Below the pieces are notes generated by a model. That model was given only the letters and a program-made list of their open reading frames with translations, ran no database searches and was not told where the DNA came from. A program made the translations under genes and the position numbers. Positions 42,573-50,740 of a stretch of DNA of 64,000 nucleotides are shown here, one piece after another (position 1 is the stretch's first letter; the number at the start of each line of letters is the position of its first letter). Origin of the DNA: Clostridia bacterium (GTDB lineage Bacteria > Bacillota > Clostridia > Oscillospirales > Acutalibacteraceae); the NCBI GenBank assembly GCA_017409265.1, contig JAFQSY010000032.1, forward strand, positions 1 through 64,000, written 5' to 3'.

Positions 42573-44120
42573 ATGTTTGTTGTGACAAGCAAGCAAATGT
42601 ATCAGGCGGAGTGCAACGCCGTTAAAAGAGGCATATCCTTCCCTCAACTTATGGAAAACGCAGGTCAAGCCTGCGCTAAAATAATAAAAAACCAGTTTGA
42701 AATCAGCCGTGAAAACAAAAAGGATGTTCTTGTTATCTGCGGCAAGGGCAAAAACGGCGGTGACGGCTTTGTTATTGCCCGAAAGCTCTGGGAATACGGT
42801 GCAGATGTTACCGTTATGCTTGCATGTGGCGAACCCAAAGCCGAGGATTCAATTGAAATGTTTTCGCTTATAGAAACAGCAGGCATAGACGTTGTTCGCT
42901 ACGATAACAACCTCACCCTGCTCAAGCATTATTTCAACAGAGCGGATATCATAGTTGAAGCAATTTTCGGAACGGGTTTTTCAGGCTCGCTTGACCATTC
43001 ATTAAGTGTTCTTGCGCAGGCTGCAAACGCATCGAAAGCGCCCGTTATTTCGGTTGACGTACCCGCAGGCACAGACTGCGACAGAGCATCTGTCCAAGGT
43101 ACCGTTTTTAAGGCTGACATGACAATTGCAATCTCGGCATATAAGCCGATACATATAATCAAACCATGCAACAAGTTATGCGGTAGAATTGTTGTTGCGG
43201 ATATCGGAATCATCCCCGCTGATTACAGAAGTATTGTCCCCCTGCCCTGCTTCACTCTCGGAATTAGCGATATACGCAGTAAACTTCCGAAAAGAAAGCC
43301 CGTTTCAAACAAGGGCACTTACGGTCACGCACTCTGCGTCTGCGGCAGCATGAGAATGGTCGGTGCTGCATATCTTTCCGTAACAGGTGCGCTCCGAAGC
43401 GGTGCGGGTCTTGTTACGGCAGCATTTCCTCAAACCGCATATGCGGCTATCGCCCCGAAATTCACAGAGCCGCTTCTTCTGCCTCTTGAGCCGAATTTTG
43501 ACGGTACCTTTGCATTCTCCGCAATGGCAGATATAATCGAAGCATCCAAAAGAGCGAGCGCAGTTCTTATAGGCTGCGGAATCGGCTTTAATAAAGACAC
43601 AACCACTCTTGTTCAGAATCTTATAAAAGAAATAAAAGTTCCCATGATAATTGATGCAGACGGAATAAATGCGCTGAGCACAAATATAGATATATTGAAA
43701 GAAGCTCAGGCACCCGTTATTCTCACTCCGCATCCCGGCGAAATGAGCCGTCTTTGCGGCAAGAGCATTGCGGAAATAATTGCAAATCCCATTGAAACCG
43801 CTCGGGAATTTTCACAGAAATACGGAGTTACCGTTGTTCTGAAAACTGCAAACACGGTGGTTTGCGGTCCGGATTCACAGGGAATTTATATCAACACAAC
43901 AGGTAATTCCGGTCTTGCAAAGGGCGGAAGCGGTGACTTGCTTGCAGGAATGATGGTTTCATTTGCAGCGCAAGGAATGAGTCCGTTTGACGCGGCTGTC
44001 AGCGCCGTCTTCCTTCACGGGCTTGCCGCTGACGCGGTTGCGCAGAAAACCTCAATGCGTGGGATGCTGCCGACAGATGTTCTCAATTACCTGCCCGAGC
44101 TTTTTTCAAAATTTGAATAG
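42573..44120 (+). CDS. nnr: Bifunctional NAD(P)H-hydrate repair enzyme (epimerase and dehydratase)
   Basis: It repairs damaged hydrated NADH/NADPH. The N-terminal YjeF domain (1-210) is an epimerase: ENAGQACAK, GKGKNGGDGFVIAR (about 52-65) and SVDVPAGTDCD. The C-terminal domain (about 235-515) is an ADP-dependent dehydratase: GHALCVCGS, DADGINAL, LTPHPGEMSRL and NSGLAKGGSGDLLAGM. It has 515 residues, the normal fused length. ATG 42573 is chosen because GAGGTG lies 6 bases upstream; a GTG at 42564 is within that site. A lipoprotein gene follows 11 bases later. Confidence 0.95.
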   Translation: MFVVTSKQMYQAECNAVKRGISFPQLMENAGQACAKIIKNQFEISRENKKDVLVICGKGKNGGDGFVIARKLWEYGADVTVMLACGEPKAEDSIEMFSLIETAGIDVVRYDNNLTLLKHYFNRADIIVEAIFGTGFSGSLDHSLSVLAQAANASKAPVISVDVPAGTDCDRASVQGTVFKADMTIAISAYKPIHIIKPCNKLCGRIVVADIGIIPADYRSIVPLPCFTLGISDIRSKLPKRKPVSNKGTYGHALCVCGSMRMVGAAYLSVTGALRSGAGLVTAAFPQTAYAAIAPKFTEPLLLPLEPNFDGTFAFSAMADIIEASKRASAVLIGCGIGFNKDTTTLVQNLIKEIKVPMIIDADGINALSTNIDILKEAQAPVILTPHPGEMSRLCGKSIAEIIANPIETAREFSQKYGVTVVLKTANTVVCGPDSQGIYINTTGNSGLAKGGSGDLLAGMMVSFAAQGMSPFDAAVSAVFLHGLAADAVAQKTSMRGMLPTDVLNYLPELFSKFE

Positions 44121-44131
44121 CAGGTGATTTT

Positions 44132-44653
44132 TTGAAAAAGGCTTTTTCCGTTTTTGCCGCTCTTATTTTGATTTTTGCGGCAGGATGTGAAAACCAAACC
44201 GTTTCTGAAACCAAAACCCCGCCTCCCATTCCCGAAAACTTTTCGGCAAACTTAAGAATCGCATACAACGAAACGTCAATGACTGCAGCTTTCAGACAAA
44301 ATTCATTTGATGATTTTGAACTGAATATGCTTTCCCCTGAAATATTAAAGCCGCTTTCGCTCGCCTACAAAAACGACATTTGCACAGTTACTTATGACGG
44401 GCTGAAATTTGAAACCGATCTCAACAGATTTCCGCAGGTCACCTTTGGCGCCTTACTTACAGAGGCAATTTCATACATAAAGCAGGGCATTGATATTCAG
44501 ACAGCCTATGCAGACGGAATCTGGACTTACAAGGGTAACGGCGAAAGAGGAATTTTCGTTCTGACCCGCGATGCCGAAACAGGCGCATGGCTTGAGCTTT
44601 CAATAGAAGGTGCCGGACTGCACATTATGTTTTCGGAATTTAAGCAGGAATAA
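44132..44653 (+). CDS. Lipoprotein of unknown function
   Basis: The signal peptide ends in a lipobox AAGC (Cys19). The mature 155 residues are beta-rich and acidic with no known motif. The alternating pattern (LRIAYNETSM, FDDFELNML, ICTVTYDGLKFE) resembles clostridial LolA-like lipoproteins that may bind acyl chains, a guess from fold appearance only. It starts at TTG 44132 after AGGTGA, in one transcript with nnr. Confidence 0.7.
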   Translation: MKKAFSVFAALILIFAAGCENQTVSETKTPPPIPENFSANLRIAYNETSMTAAFRQNSFDDFELNMLSPEILKPLSLAYKNDICTVTYDGLKFETDLNRFPQVTFGALLTEAISYIKQGIDIQTAYADGIWTYKGNGERGIFVLTRDAETGAWLELSIEGAGLHIMFSEFKQE

Positions 44654-44659
44654 AAACAC

Positions 44660-44694
44660 AACGGCGGGAGCGAACGAGGCTCCTGCCGTTTTTT
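44660..44694. terminator. Bidirectional terminator
   Basis: The stem AACGGCGGGAG/CTCCTGCCGTT is followed by T6 and preceded by an A-run. It lies between the lipoprotein and the convergent patatin gene. Confidence 0.9.
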
Positions 44695-44698
44695 GAAA

Positions 44699-45778
44699 TT
44701 ATATGATTACTCCGTCTAATATCGCTTCGGCAAGCGAAAACTTATCGTCAGAACCGAATTGATAAAAACGTTTGATTATCGGTCCGTAGAATTTCTGCTC
44801 CGTTTCAGCTTCTTTAAGCGTCTGCTCCTCCTGATAATCAATATATCTTAATTTAAGCTCCGCAAGAAAGCTTTCTTTATCATAGATATTCATGTCGTTG
44901 ACCCCGACAAACTCTGCAAGCTCCTCAAGCTGTTCAACGGCATCTGCACCAAACTCAACAACCATTTCCCTGAAAATATCTTTTTCAAAATAGAATCGTC
45001 TGCCCGAAAGATAACCGAATGCCTTTCTTGTGTCAAGATATCCCATCTGAATGCGCTTTTCGAACATTTCATCGCTGAAATCAAAGGCTGCTCCAAGCTT
45101 TTCAACATCATAGGGTCTTATATAAATCATTTCCGCACCCGAAAAATCGCCTCTGTGTCCAAATCCCTTTCGGGTTGAAATATCAACAACTATAATTCTG
45201 TTGTAGCCGTTTTTGCGCAACAAGCCTATCGGCGCATTGTCATAAACACCGCCGTCAAGATATTTTTCGTCCTCGGGACCTATTTTGCTTACTCCGGGCA
45301 CTTTTGATGATGCCAGAAGGTAATCAACAAGCTCCCCCTCGGGTATATCCTTAATAAAAATCTCAAGCGGTGCAAATTCCGAAAGCTGGAAGGTTACCAT
45401 TCCGAAATCTGTTTTTGAATTTCTGACCTTTTCTTCGTTTATATATTCGCGCAGAAAATCACCCGTCGGCGACGCATCAATTCCGCCGTTTTTGACAATT
45501 TCTTTCAAAAGCGCAGGTAAATTTTTAAAGCTAAAAAGGTTTTCGGGTTCTTTAAGCTCCTGCGTAATGTTTACGCCCCTATCCACCGATGCAGATTTCC
45601 AAAATTCAACCGCATCCTCATAACAGTCGGCAGTTATAAACGCACCGTTAATCGAACCGATTGAAACTCCTGCAACGGCGGAAAACTTTATTCCGAGCTC
45701 ACGCATAGCCTTCCACGCACCGAGCTGATACGCTCCCTTTGCGCCTCCGCCTGCCAGAACAAGACCGTATTTTTCCAT
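44699..45778 (-). CDS. Patatin-like phospholipase
   Basis: This is a lipid acyl hydrolase with a Ser-Asp dyad. The oxyanion loop GGGAKGAYQLG (9-19), nucleophile GVSIGS (Ser at about 40) and DGGVYDNAP (Asp at about 172) are all present. It has 359 residues and no signal peptide, as in the RssA/YjjU group of cytoplasmic or membrane-facing bacterial patatins. The C-terminal 130 residues are helical, acidic and not recognised. It stands alone on the minus strand. Confidence 0.93.
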   Translation of the reverse strand: MEKYGLVLAGGGAKGAYQLGAWKAMRELGIKFSAVAGVSIGSINGAFITADCYEDAVEFWKSASVDRGVNITQELKEPENLFSFKNLPALLKEIVKNGGIDASPTGDFLREYINEEKVRNSKTDFGMVTFQLSEFAPLEIFIKDIPEGELVDYLLASSKVPGVSKIGPEDEKYLDGGVYDNAPIGLLRKNGYNRIIVVDISTRKGFGHRGDFSGAEMIYIRPYDVEKLGAAFDFSDEMFEKRIQMGYLDTRKAFGYLSGRRFYFEKDIFREMVVEFGADAVEQLEELAEFVGVNDMNIYDKESFLAELKLRYIDYQEEQTLKEAETEQKFYGPIIKRFYQFGSDDKFSLAEAILDGVII

Positions 45779-45863
45779 AATCTCATCTCCGAAATTTTAT
45801 AATATTATTCTACCATTTTATTCTCACCGTGTAAACCTATGTAACAAAAAGTTCAAAAATTTG

Positions 45864-45892
45864 TTGACAATAATTTATTAAAATTATATCAT
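45864..45892 (+). promoter_or_regulatory. Promoter of the GH125 gene
   Basis: TTGACA (45864-45869) and TATCAT (45887-45892) have a 17-base spacer and lie 36 bases upstream of the ATG. Confidence 0.7.
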
Positions 45893-45927
45893 TTACAATA
45901 TAATAGACATCTCGAAAGGATAATTTT

Positions 45928-47214
45928 ATGAAACTCCCCTCATGCATTGAAAAAAGAATGGACGAATATTGCTCTGTTATTGAAAAACACAGCAAAAAGC
46001 TTGCCGACCTTTATAGAAACTGTTACCCCAACACCCTTGAAACAGCAACTGAAATTACAGATGACGGCTCTGTTTTTGTTCTCACGGGCGATATTCCTGC
46101 AATGTGGCTGCGTGACTCAACAGCAGAGGTTTCGCACTATATTCCCCTTGCAAAAGAAAATGAAGATATAAAAGAAATCATAAAGGGTGTTATCAAAAGG
46201 CAGAGAATGTATATCTCAATCGAGCCTTACGCAAACGCCTATAAAAAAGAGCCGAATGACCACAAAGAATTTGACGATTATCCTGAAAACCACCCTATCG
46301 TATGGGAGAGAAAATACGAAATTGACTCGCTCTGCTACCCCATCCGCCTTGCATATCTTTATTGGAAGGCAACAGGTGACAACAGCATTCTCGGAGAAGA
46401 TTTTCTTGAGAGCACCAAAATCACCGTTGACCTCTGGAAAACAGAGCAGCAGCATTTTGAAAAATCCACTTACCGTTTCACAAGAAAAAACTGCCCTTAT
46501 CAGGATACTCTCCATAATGACGGCATGGGAGAGCCCGTTGAATACACAGGCATGACATGGTCAGGCTTCAGACCGAGTGACGATGCCTGCCGCTACGGCT
46601 ATCTTGTTGCATCAAACATGTTTGCGGTTGTTGCGCTCAGATATCTTGATGAAATGCTCAATGCCGCATACCCCAAAGAAAAAGAATTGATTAAAAATTG
46701 CAAAATTCTTAAGTCAGAAATTGAAAACGGCATTGCCGAGCATGCTGTTATTGACCATGAAAAACACGGCAAAATCTATGCCTGTGAGGTTAACGGCAAA
46801 GGCGACTATTTCCTCTTTGACGATGCAAATGTACCAAGCCTTCTTTCCGCACCCTATCTCGGCTTCTGCGCATATGACGATAAAATCTATCTTAACACCA
46901 GAAGATTTATTTTAAGCAAGGATAATCCCTACTATTATGAGGGCAAATTTGCAAAAGGTGTCGGCAGTCCTCACACACCCGAAGGATACATCTGGCATAT
47001 TGCCCTTTCGATGCAGGGCTTAACAAGCACCGACCCTGATGAAATCAGAAATATTCTTCACATGCTCGAAACAACCGACGGCGGAACGGGCTATATGCAT
47101 GAAGGATTTGATGCAAACAACCCCAACACATTCACAAGAAGCTGGTTCAGCTGGTCCTGCGCGCTGTTTGCAGAGCTCGTCGAAAAAGCTGTTGATGAGG
47201 AGATTATAAAATGA
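45928..47214 (+). CDS. Exo-alpha-1,6-mannosidase, GH125
   Basis: This is a metal-independent inverting enzyme that removes alpha-1,6-linked mannose. Family landmarks seen are TGDIPAMWLRDSTAEV (about 50-65), YEIDSLCYPIRLAY (about 130-143), TWSGFRPSDDACRYGY (about 210-225, acid region) and SPHTPEGYIWHI near the C-terminus. It has 428 residues, the normal GH125 length, and no signal peptide. AAGGAT precedes the ATG. It probably works with the GH38 mannosidase on short mannosides brought into the cell. Its end overlaps the next start (ATGA). Confidence 0.95.
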   Translation: MKLPSCIEKRMDEYCSVIEKHSKKLADLYRNCYPNTLETATEITDDGSVFVLTGDIPAMWLRDSTAEVSHYIPLAKENEDIKEIIKGVIKRQRMYISIEPYANAYKKEPNDHKEFDDYPENHPIVWERKYEIDSLCYPIRLAYLYWKATGDNSILGEDFLESTKITVDLWKTEQQHFEKSTYRFTRKNCPYQDTLHNDGMGEPVEYTGMTWSGFRPSDDACRYGYLVASNMFAVVALRYLDEMLNAAYPKEKELIKNCKILKSEIENGIAEHAVIDHEKHGKIYACEVNGKGDYFLFDDANVPSLLSAPYLGFCAYDDKIYLNTRRFILSKDNPYYYEGKFAKGVGSPHTPEGYIWHIALSMQGLTSTDPDEIRNILHMLETTDGGTGYMHEGFDANNPNTFTRSWFSWSCALFAELVEKAVDEEIIK

Positions 47215-47489
47215 TTACGATGAATTTATATTATGAAATGAAGTCGGACACCAAGCACGAATTTCTCAAAAAAATCTATGCTCTCGGCATTCCTCAGGCA
47301 ACGCAAAAAGAAAACGGATGCATTGCCTACGATTTTTTTGCATCGGCGGATAAAGATACCGTTTTACTGATTGAAAAATGGGAAAGCTCTGACTTTCTTT
47401 CCTCTCATACACAGCAGGAACACTTCAAAAAGCTCATTGAAATAAAAAACGATTATGTCGTTTCAACCGTTTGTGAAAAATTTGAGTAA
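47211..47489 (+). CDS. Antibiotic biosynthesis monooxygenase (ABM) domain protein
   Basis: The 92-residue protein has the ferredoxin-like ABM fold pattern: ENGCIAYDFFAS (about 32-43) and LLIEKWESSDFLSSHTQQEHFKKL (about 51-74). Relatives include YgiN quinol monooxygenases, though many members act as simple dimeric binding proteins. The ATG overlaps the GH125 stop in ATGA, so it is coupled to it. A link to mannose metabolism is not obvious. Confidence 0.85.
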   Translation: MITMNLYYEMKSDTKHEFLKKIYALGIPQATQKENGCIAYDFFASADKDTVLLIEKWESSDFLSSHTQQEHFKKLIEIKNDYVVSTVCEKFE

Positions 47490-47523
47490 TTTTATAAAAT
47501 AATAAAAAAATTTTAAAAAAGAC

Positions 47524-47552
47524 TTGAAAAAGAGAAAATATTATGGTATTAT
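47524..47552 (+). promoter_or_regulatory. Promoter of the tRNA-Asp/tRNA-Thr pair
   Basis: TTGAAA (47524-47529) and TATTAT (47547-47552) have a 17-base spacer and lie 27 bases before tRNA-Asp. Confidence 0.7.
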
Positions 47553-47579
47553 AACATGCGTTCGATAAGAGCGTACTAT

Positions 47580-47656
47580 GGCCCGGTAGTTCAGTTGGTT
47601 AGAACGCCAGCCTGTCACGCTGGAGGTCGACGGTTCGAGCCCGTTCCGGGTCGCCA
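47580..47656 (+). tRNA. tRNA-Asp (anticodon GUC)
   Basis: The acceptor stem GGCCCGG/CCGGGTC, anticodon loop CTGTCAC (anticodon GUC), T-loop TTCGAGC, discriminator G and encoded CCA are all in place. Confidence 0.97.
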
Positions 47657-47665
47657 TAATAATTT

Positions 47666-47741
<76 letters not shown>

Positions 47742-47775
47742 ATCCCTTGAAACTTAAGGTTTCAAGGGATTTTTC
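47742..47775 (+). terminator. Terminator of the tRNA operon
   Basis: The stem AATCCCTTGAAAC/GTTTCAAGGGATT with loop TTAAG and a T5 run follows the tRNA-Thr CCA directly. If the region is an insert, this terminator was brought in by the insert. Confidence 0.88.
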
Positions 47776-47887
47776 TTATGTTTTATGAAATTCATCAAAC
47801 CGCATCCCTAAATCGCAATTTTTTAGTAAGGGATGCGGTTTTATTATGAATAAAAAACAACCCAAAATTTTGAATTCATAAAATCAC

Positions 47888-47916
47888 TTGAAAAAACAGA
47901 TTTATGTTGCTATAAT
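47888..47916 (+). promoter_or_regulatory. Promoter of the structured RNA unit
   Basis: TTGAAA (47888-47893) and TATAAT (47911-47916) have a 17-base spacer. Transcription would begin at about 47923, exactly at the 5' arm of the long hairpin. Confidence 0.75.
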
Positions 47917-47921
47917 TAAAT

Positions 47922-48097
47922 TACCACACTATAATTTAATATTTTTCCGATATAAGGGGTAAGTGTTTTTGTCTTTGGTAAAAACGCAAACTTCTATATT
48001 TCTATGCCCTTTTATCGGATATGAAATTATAGTGTGGTAGCTAAACGGAGTTTGTGTTTTTCGTGTGTGCATGACTTCGGTTAGCACACACTTTTTT
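47922..48097 (+). ncRNA. Candidate structured small RNA (unknown class)
   Basis: The transcript from about 47923 opens with TACCACACTATAATTT (47922-47937), which pairs perfectly over 16 bases with 48024-48039. Inside, CCGATATAAGGG pairs with CCCTTTTATCGG around small internal loops, and AAGT-GTTTTT pairs with AAAAAC...ACTT at the tip. A 20-base link leads to a strong terminator at 48063-48097. No start codon with a ribosome binding site lies inside. It is either a free RNA of about 175 bases or a 5' leader that attenuates the SHOCT gene 100 bases downstream. No known riboswitch or 6S RNA consensus was recognised. Confidence 0.55.
48063..48097 (+). terminator. Terminator with UUCG tetraloop
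   Basis: The stem GTGTGTGC...TGAC/GTTA...GCACACAC is closed by a TTCG tetraloop, with one bulged A, and followed by T6. It ends the structured RNA unit. Confidence 0.92.
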
Positions 48098-48100
48098 ATT

Positions 48101-48160
48101 TTATGGAGAATAAAACGGTGTCAGTTTATTTTGAGGAGGCGAAAATACAATTCTCCATAA
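48101..48160. repeat. 11-bp inverted repeat before the SHOCT gene
   Basis: TTATGGAGAAT (48101-48111) and ATTCTCCATAA (48150-48160) are perfect inverted copies around a 38-base loop with a GAGGAGG stretch. The hairpin lies between the RNA terminator and the SHOCT gene. It may be a leader structure or a protein binding site. Confidence 0.55.
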
Positions 48161-48199
48161 ACAACATTAAAAAGATAAATAAAACAAGAGGTGTTTATT

Positions 48200-48751
48200 A
48201 TGAAGAAAAAAATCGCTAATGCTGTTCAATTGGTTTTATTAATCGCATCATTTATTGTTTTAATTTCAAAAAACATTACAGGACCAAACGGCATAGGCAA
48301 AATGTCTGCCATTTCATTTTTACATAATTTTTCAGCATGGTTCGTTCCTGTGTATGTTTTATATGTACTCGGCGCAGTTATGTGTATAATTTCAATCATT
48401 TCAAAAAATACATATAAAGACGGAAAAGCTCATGGTGCGGTTGCAATATTGCTGTTTATCTATACATTTTTTATCCTTTGTTTTTGCGAATCAAGTTATG
48501 GTTTCCAAGTTATTGATAGCAATTTCCCCGTCGGACTCTTTGCAGGATTGCTTTTTGCAGTGGTCGTTGTTGCTTTTGCAAAGCGTTCCTCGTTCATCGC
48601 AGAATCAAAAGAATCACAGCGAACCGTTGTTAACAACATTCAGGAAACCACAAATGCCGATGAATTGAAAAAATATAAAGATCTGCTTGACAGCGGTGCA
48701 ATAACACAAGAAGAGTTTGAAAACAAGAAAAAAGAATTATTAGGTCTATAA
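48200..48751 (+). CDS. Membrane protein with C-terminal SHOCT domain
   Basis: The 183-residue protein has four hydrophobic segments (about 5-25, 42-65, 75-95 and 105-125). After a polar linker comes a SHOCT domain at the end (ELKKYKDLLDSGAITQEEFENKKKELL), a short two-helix oligomerisation module. Such proteins are common in mobile islands of Firmicutes but have no settled function. ATG 48200 follows AAGAGGTG by 7 bases; a GTG at 48191 overlaps that site. Codon use is visibly more AT-rich than in neighbouring genes, which agrees with its place inside the tRNA-Thr island. It is the only protein gene there. Confidence 0.85.
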   Translation: MKKKIANAVQLVLLIASFIVLISKNITGPNGIGKMSAISFLHNFSAWFVPVYVLYVLGAVMCIISIISKNTYKDGKAHGAVAILLFIYTFFILCFCESSYGFQVIDSNFPVGLFAGLLFAVVVVAFAKRSSFIAESKESQRTVVNNIQETTNADELKKYKDLLDSGAITQEEFENKKKELLGL

Positions 48752-48756
48752 TATCA

Positions 48757-48790
48757 ACAGGGAACGGAATTAATCCGTTCCCTGTTTTTT
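48757..48790 (+). terminator. Terminator after the SHOCT gene
   Basis: The perfect stem CAGGGAACGGA/TCCGTTCCCTG is followed by T6. Confidence 0.93.
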
Positions 48791-48831
48791 ATCAGTTGAT
48801 TTTCTTGTTTAATTGATTTATACTATTATTA

Positions 48832-48958
48832 GTTTAGAGATGAGGTCTGAGTTGATATAAAACAAGACCTCTAAACAAATAAAAATCCTAAACGTTATTG
48901 CTTTTCAAGGGGTTGTTGGGGGTATCGTCTCCAAAACAAGACCGAGAACCGGTCTTGT
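48832..48958. repeat. Two inverted repeats next to the right island end
   Basis: GTTTAGAG/CTCTAAAC (48832-48839 with 48869-48876) and the perfect 9-bp ACAAGACCG/CGGTCTTGT (48936-48958) lie just inside the right boundary. Both contain the string ACAAGACC. No T-run follows either, so they are not ordinary terminators. They resemble arm-type binding sites of an integrase or excision factor. Apart from these, 48791-48961 shows no gene. Confidence 0.5.
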
Positions 48959-48961
48959 GTG

Positions 48962-49007
48962 CTTGGTAAGGATGAGGTCGGCGGTTCAAGTCCGCCTAGC
49001 AGCTCCA
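48962..49007 (+). repeat. Direct repeat 2 (attR-like tRNA-Thr fragment)
   Basis: An exact 46-base copy of the 3' part of tRNA-Thr. It lacks the 5' half, so it is not a functional tRNA. It lies 60 bases before the GxGYxYP gene. Confidence 0.93.
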
Positions 49008-49067
49008 GAAAAAGAACTTCCTTTGGAAGTGCTTTTTTCAATGAAGCGAATACAAGGAGATGATTTT

Positions 49068-50738
49068 ATGAAATCAATAACAGCATTTTTCCTTTCAATC
49101 ACACTTTTCTTTTTAAGTATTTTCACGCCCGAATTACCCGCTGCAAAAACCGATGCTGAACTTGAAAAGATAGCACCGATCTGCCAAAAGCACGGAATCG
49201 GCGATAAACTTTACGTTATTGACGTTTCAGCTCTTAATGATGAGGGAGCAAAACATATGGCGATTGCTCTCCAAGGCATTGTTGCAAAAACAGAACCCTG
49301 TATTTTCGTAAAAAACAATACATACTGTAATAATTATCTTAGAAAAATCGCAGACAGCGGTATTGAAATTCTTTATAATGACGAAAACGGTAACCCCTGG
49401 ACGCTCCCCTCTCTTCTCAACAAATTCAAATCACACATAACCGATTCGGGATATGTCCTTTACAGAGCAAGCGAAAAGGCGGAAGGTCTTAACGCCGCAA
49501 CAAATCTTGCAGCTCTTTACGGATGGTTACCCGTGCCTGAAAATCTTGAGCAGCTTGCAATTAATGCAGGGCTTACTCTCAAAGAAGATTTTTCAGACGA
49601 CGCTTATAACATTCTTTTCCAATGGAATTTCTTCGAAAAATATAAAAAAGAGTTTAACTACGGCGCAGTTATGAGCCTTAAATATGAGGTCTGCGGTCTG
49701 CGTGACCTTGCAATTCAGCAGAGATTCTATACACTCTATATTGACGATGATGAGGACACAAATCTTCTCCGCGGCAGAGTTATGGACTACGCAGGCGATA
49801 ATGTTCCTGTTCTCGGCTGGGTAAAATATGAGGTTTCGTTCGTAAGGCAGGCTTCCGAAAGCGGAAACATTGCCATACCCTCTGATCACAGCTACAATAA
49901 CAGCTATCTTTCATCTTTTGAATGCAAGATTCCCGAGCAGAAACACAGCGTTACAAAAGATTATACCGACCCGACCAAGCATTACTGCGCAATTGTTATG
50001 AGCGACGGCGATAACATGCAGTGGATTCAGAACGGATATTCCGAGTTTTATCAGAAGCTTGCTCTTGAAGAACAGTTTCCTATGACATGGTCATTCCCTC
50101 CCCTGCTTCAGGAGTTTTCGCCCGTAACGGTTAATCAGGTTTATTCCGATGCAAGTGAAAACGATTATTTTATTGCAGGTGTTTCGGGCGCAGGATATAT
50201 ACATCCCACAGAATATCCATTCAAAGCTCTCGCCGGATTTACCGATTTAACTGCAATTTCAATGAAGAGAAGCATGCTCAGCTATGTTCAGATTCTTGAC
50301 GGCACACCCGAAAACGAGTATGAAGAAAAAGTTCTTACAGACAGACTTAAATATTATTCAAGATACAATAATATAAAGGGTGGCATTATCAGCCTTGACC
50401 CTGACCGTTATGCAGGTGGTGAAGGCAGAATCTGGTTTGTAAACGACAAGCCCTTCATTACATACCGTCTTTCTCTCTGGCATCCCGACGGTGAGGGTGC
50501 AAACGTTACAAAAGAATGGATTGACGAGCAAGCTGCAATTGTCAACAGCTACCCTGCCGATATGAGTTCTATCAACGGATACAGCGTTATCAACATTCAT
50601 CCGTGGACAGTAAATATTGAAAATCTCGCATATTTTGTCAGTCAGCTTGATAATAATATCGTTCTTGTGACTCTTGATGAACTGATGGCGATGGTTGAAA
50701 AGAATGTTCCGCATGAGAATGCAAAACCGGAGAATTAA
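49068..50738 (+). CDS. Secreted GxGYxYP-family putative glycoside hydrolase
   Basis: A signal peptide (about 1-26, ending near ELPAAK) predicts export. The C-terminal half holds the GxGYxYP-type motif as GAGYIHP (about 375-381), with SDGDNMQW (about 310-317) upstream, both typical of this PF14323-type family of predicted TIM-barrel hydrolases. The substrate is unknown. It has 556 residues. ATG 49068 is chosen because AAGGAG lies upstream and a real signal peptide starts there. A longer in-frame reading would begin inside the tRNA-like repeat. TrmO follows 2 bases after its stop. Confidence 0.85.
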   Translation: MKSITAFFLSITLFFLSIFTPELPAAKTDAELEKIAPICQKHGIGDKLYVIDVSALNDEGAKHMAIALQGIVAKTEPCIFVKNNTYCNNYLRKIADSGIEILYNDENGNPWTLPSLLNKFKSHITDSGYVLYRASEKAEGLNAATNLAALYGWLPVPENLEQLAINAGLTLKEDFSDDAYNILFQWNFFEKYKKEFNYGAVMSLKYEVCGLRDLAIQQRFYTLYIDDDEDTNLLRGRVMDYAGDNVPVLGWVKYEVSFVRQASESGNIAIPSDHSYNNSYLSSFECKIPEQKHSVTKDYTDPTKHYCAIVMSDGDNMQWIQNGYSEFYQKLALEEQFPMTWSFPPLLQEFSPVTVNQVYSDASENDYFIAGVSGAGYIHPTEYPFKALAGFTDLTAISMKRSMLSYVQILDGTPENEYEEKVLTDRLKYYSRYNNIKGGIISLDPDRYAGGEGRIWFVNDKPFITYRLSLWHPDGEGANVTKEWIDEQAAIVNSYPADMSSINGYSVINIHPWTVNIENLAYFVSQLDNNIVLVTLDELMAMVEKNVPHENAKPEN

Positions 50739-50740
50739 TC

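Larger units (their letters stand above)
47742..49007. mobile_element. Miniature tRNA-Thr-integrated island, no integrase
   Basis: The 1.27-kb stretch between the intact tRNA-Thr and its duplicated 3' end has the boundary structure of an integrated element. It is more AT-rich than its surroundings. It holds a terminator, a promoter-hairpin-terminator unit, one SHOCT-domain membrane protein gene and several inverted repeats. No integrase or other mobility gene is present, so it is either a remnant or an element moved by an integrase encoded elsewhere. A plain tandem duplication of the tRNA end is less likely, because the intervening DNA is unlike the flanks. Confidence 0.65.

Noticed and set aside
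47922..48039. Possible miniature inverted-repeat transposable element with 16-bp terminal repeats
   Set aside because: No target-site duplication is visible, a consensus promoter starts exactly at its left end and a terminator follows, so a structured RNA explains the layout better. Multiple genome copies would revive the idea.
47922..48097. 6S RNA
   Set aside because: Length is about right, but the closing stem ends 60 bases before the terminator and no large central bubble of the 6S type was seen.
48103..48219. 38-codon reading frame upstream of the SHOCT gene
   Set aside because: It has no ribosome binding site, starts inside an inverted repeat and overlaps the SHOCT start out of frame.
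48957..49067. Longer N-terminus for the GxGYxYP protein
   Set aside because: The extra codons lie in the tRNA-Thr fragment. A normal ribosome binding site and signal peptide begin at 49068.
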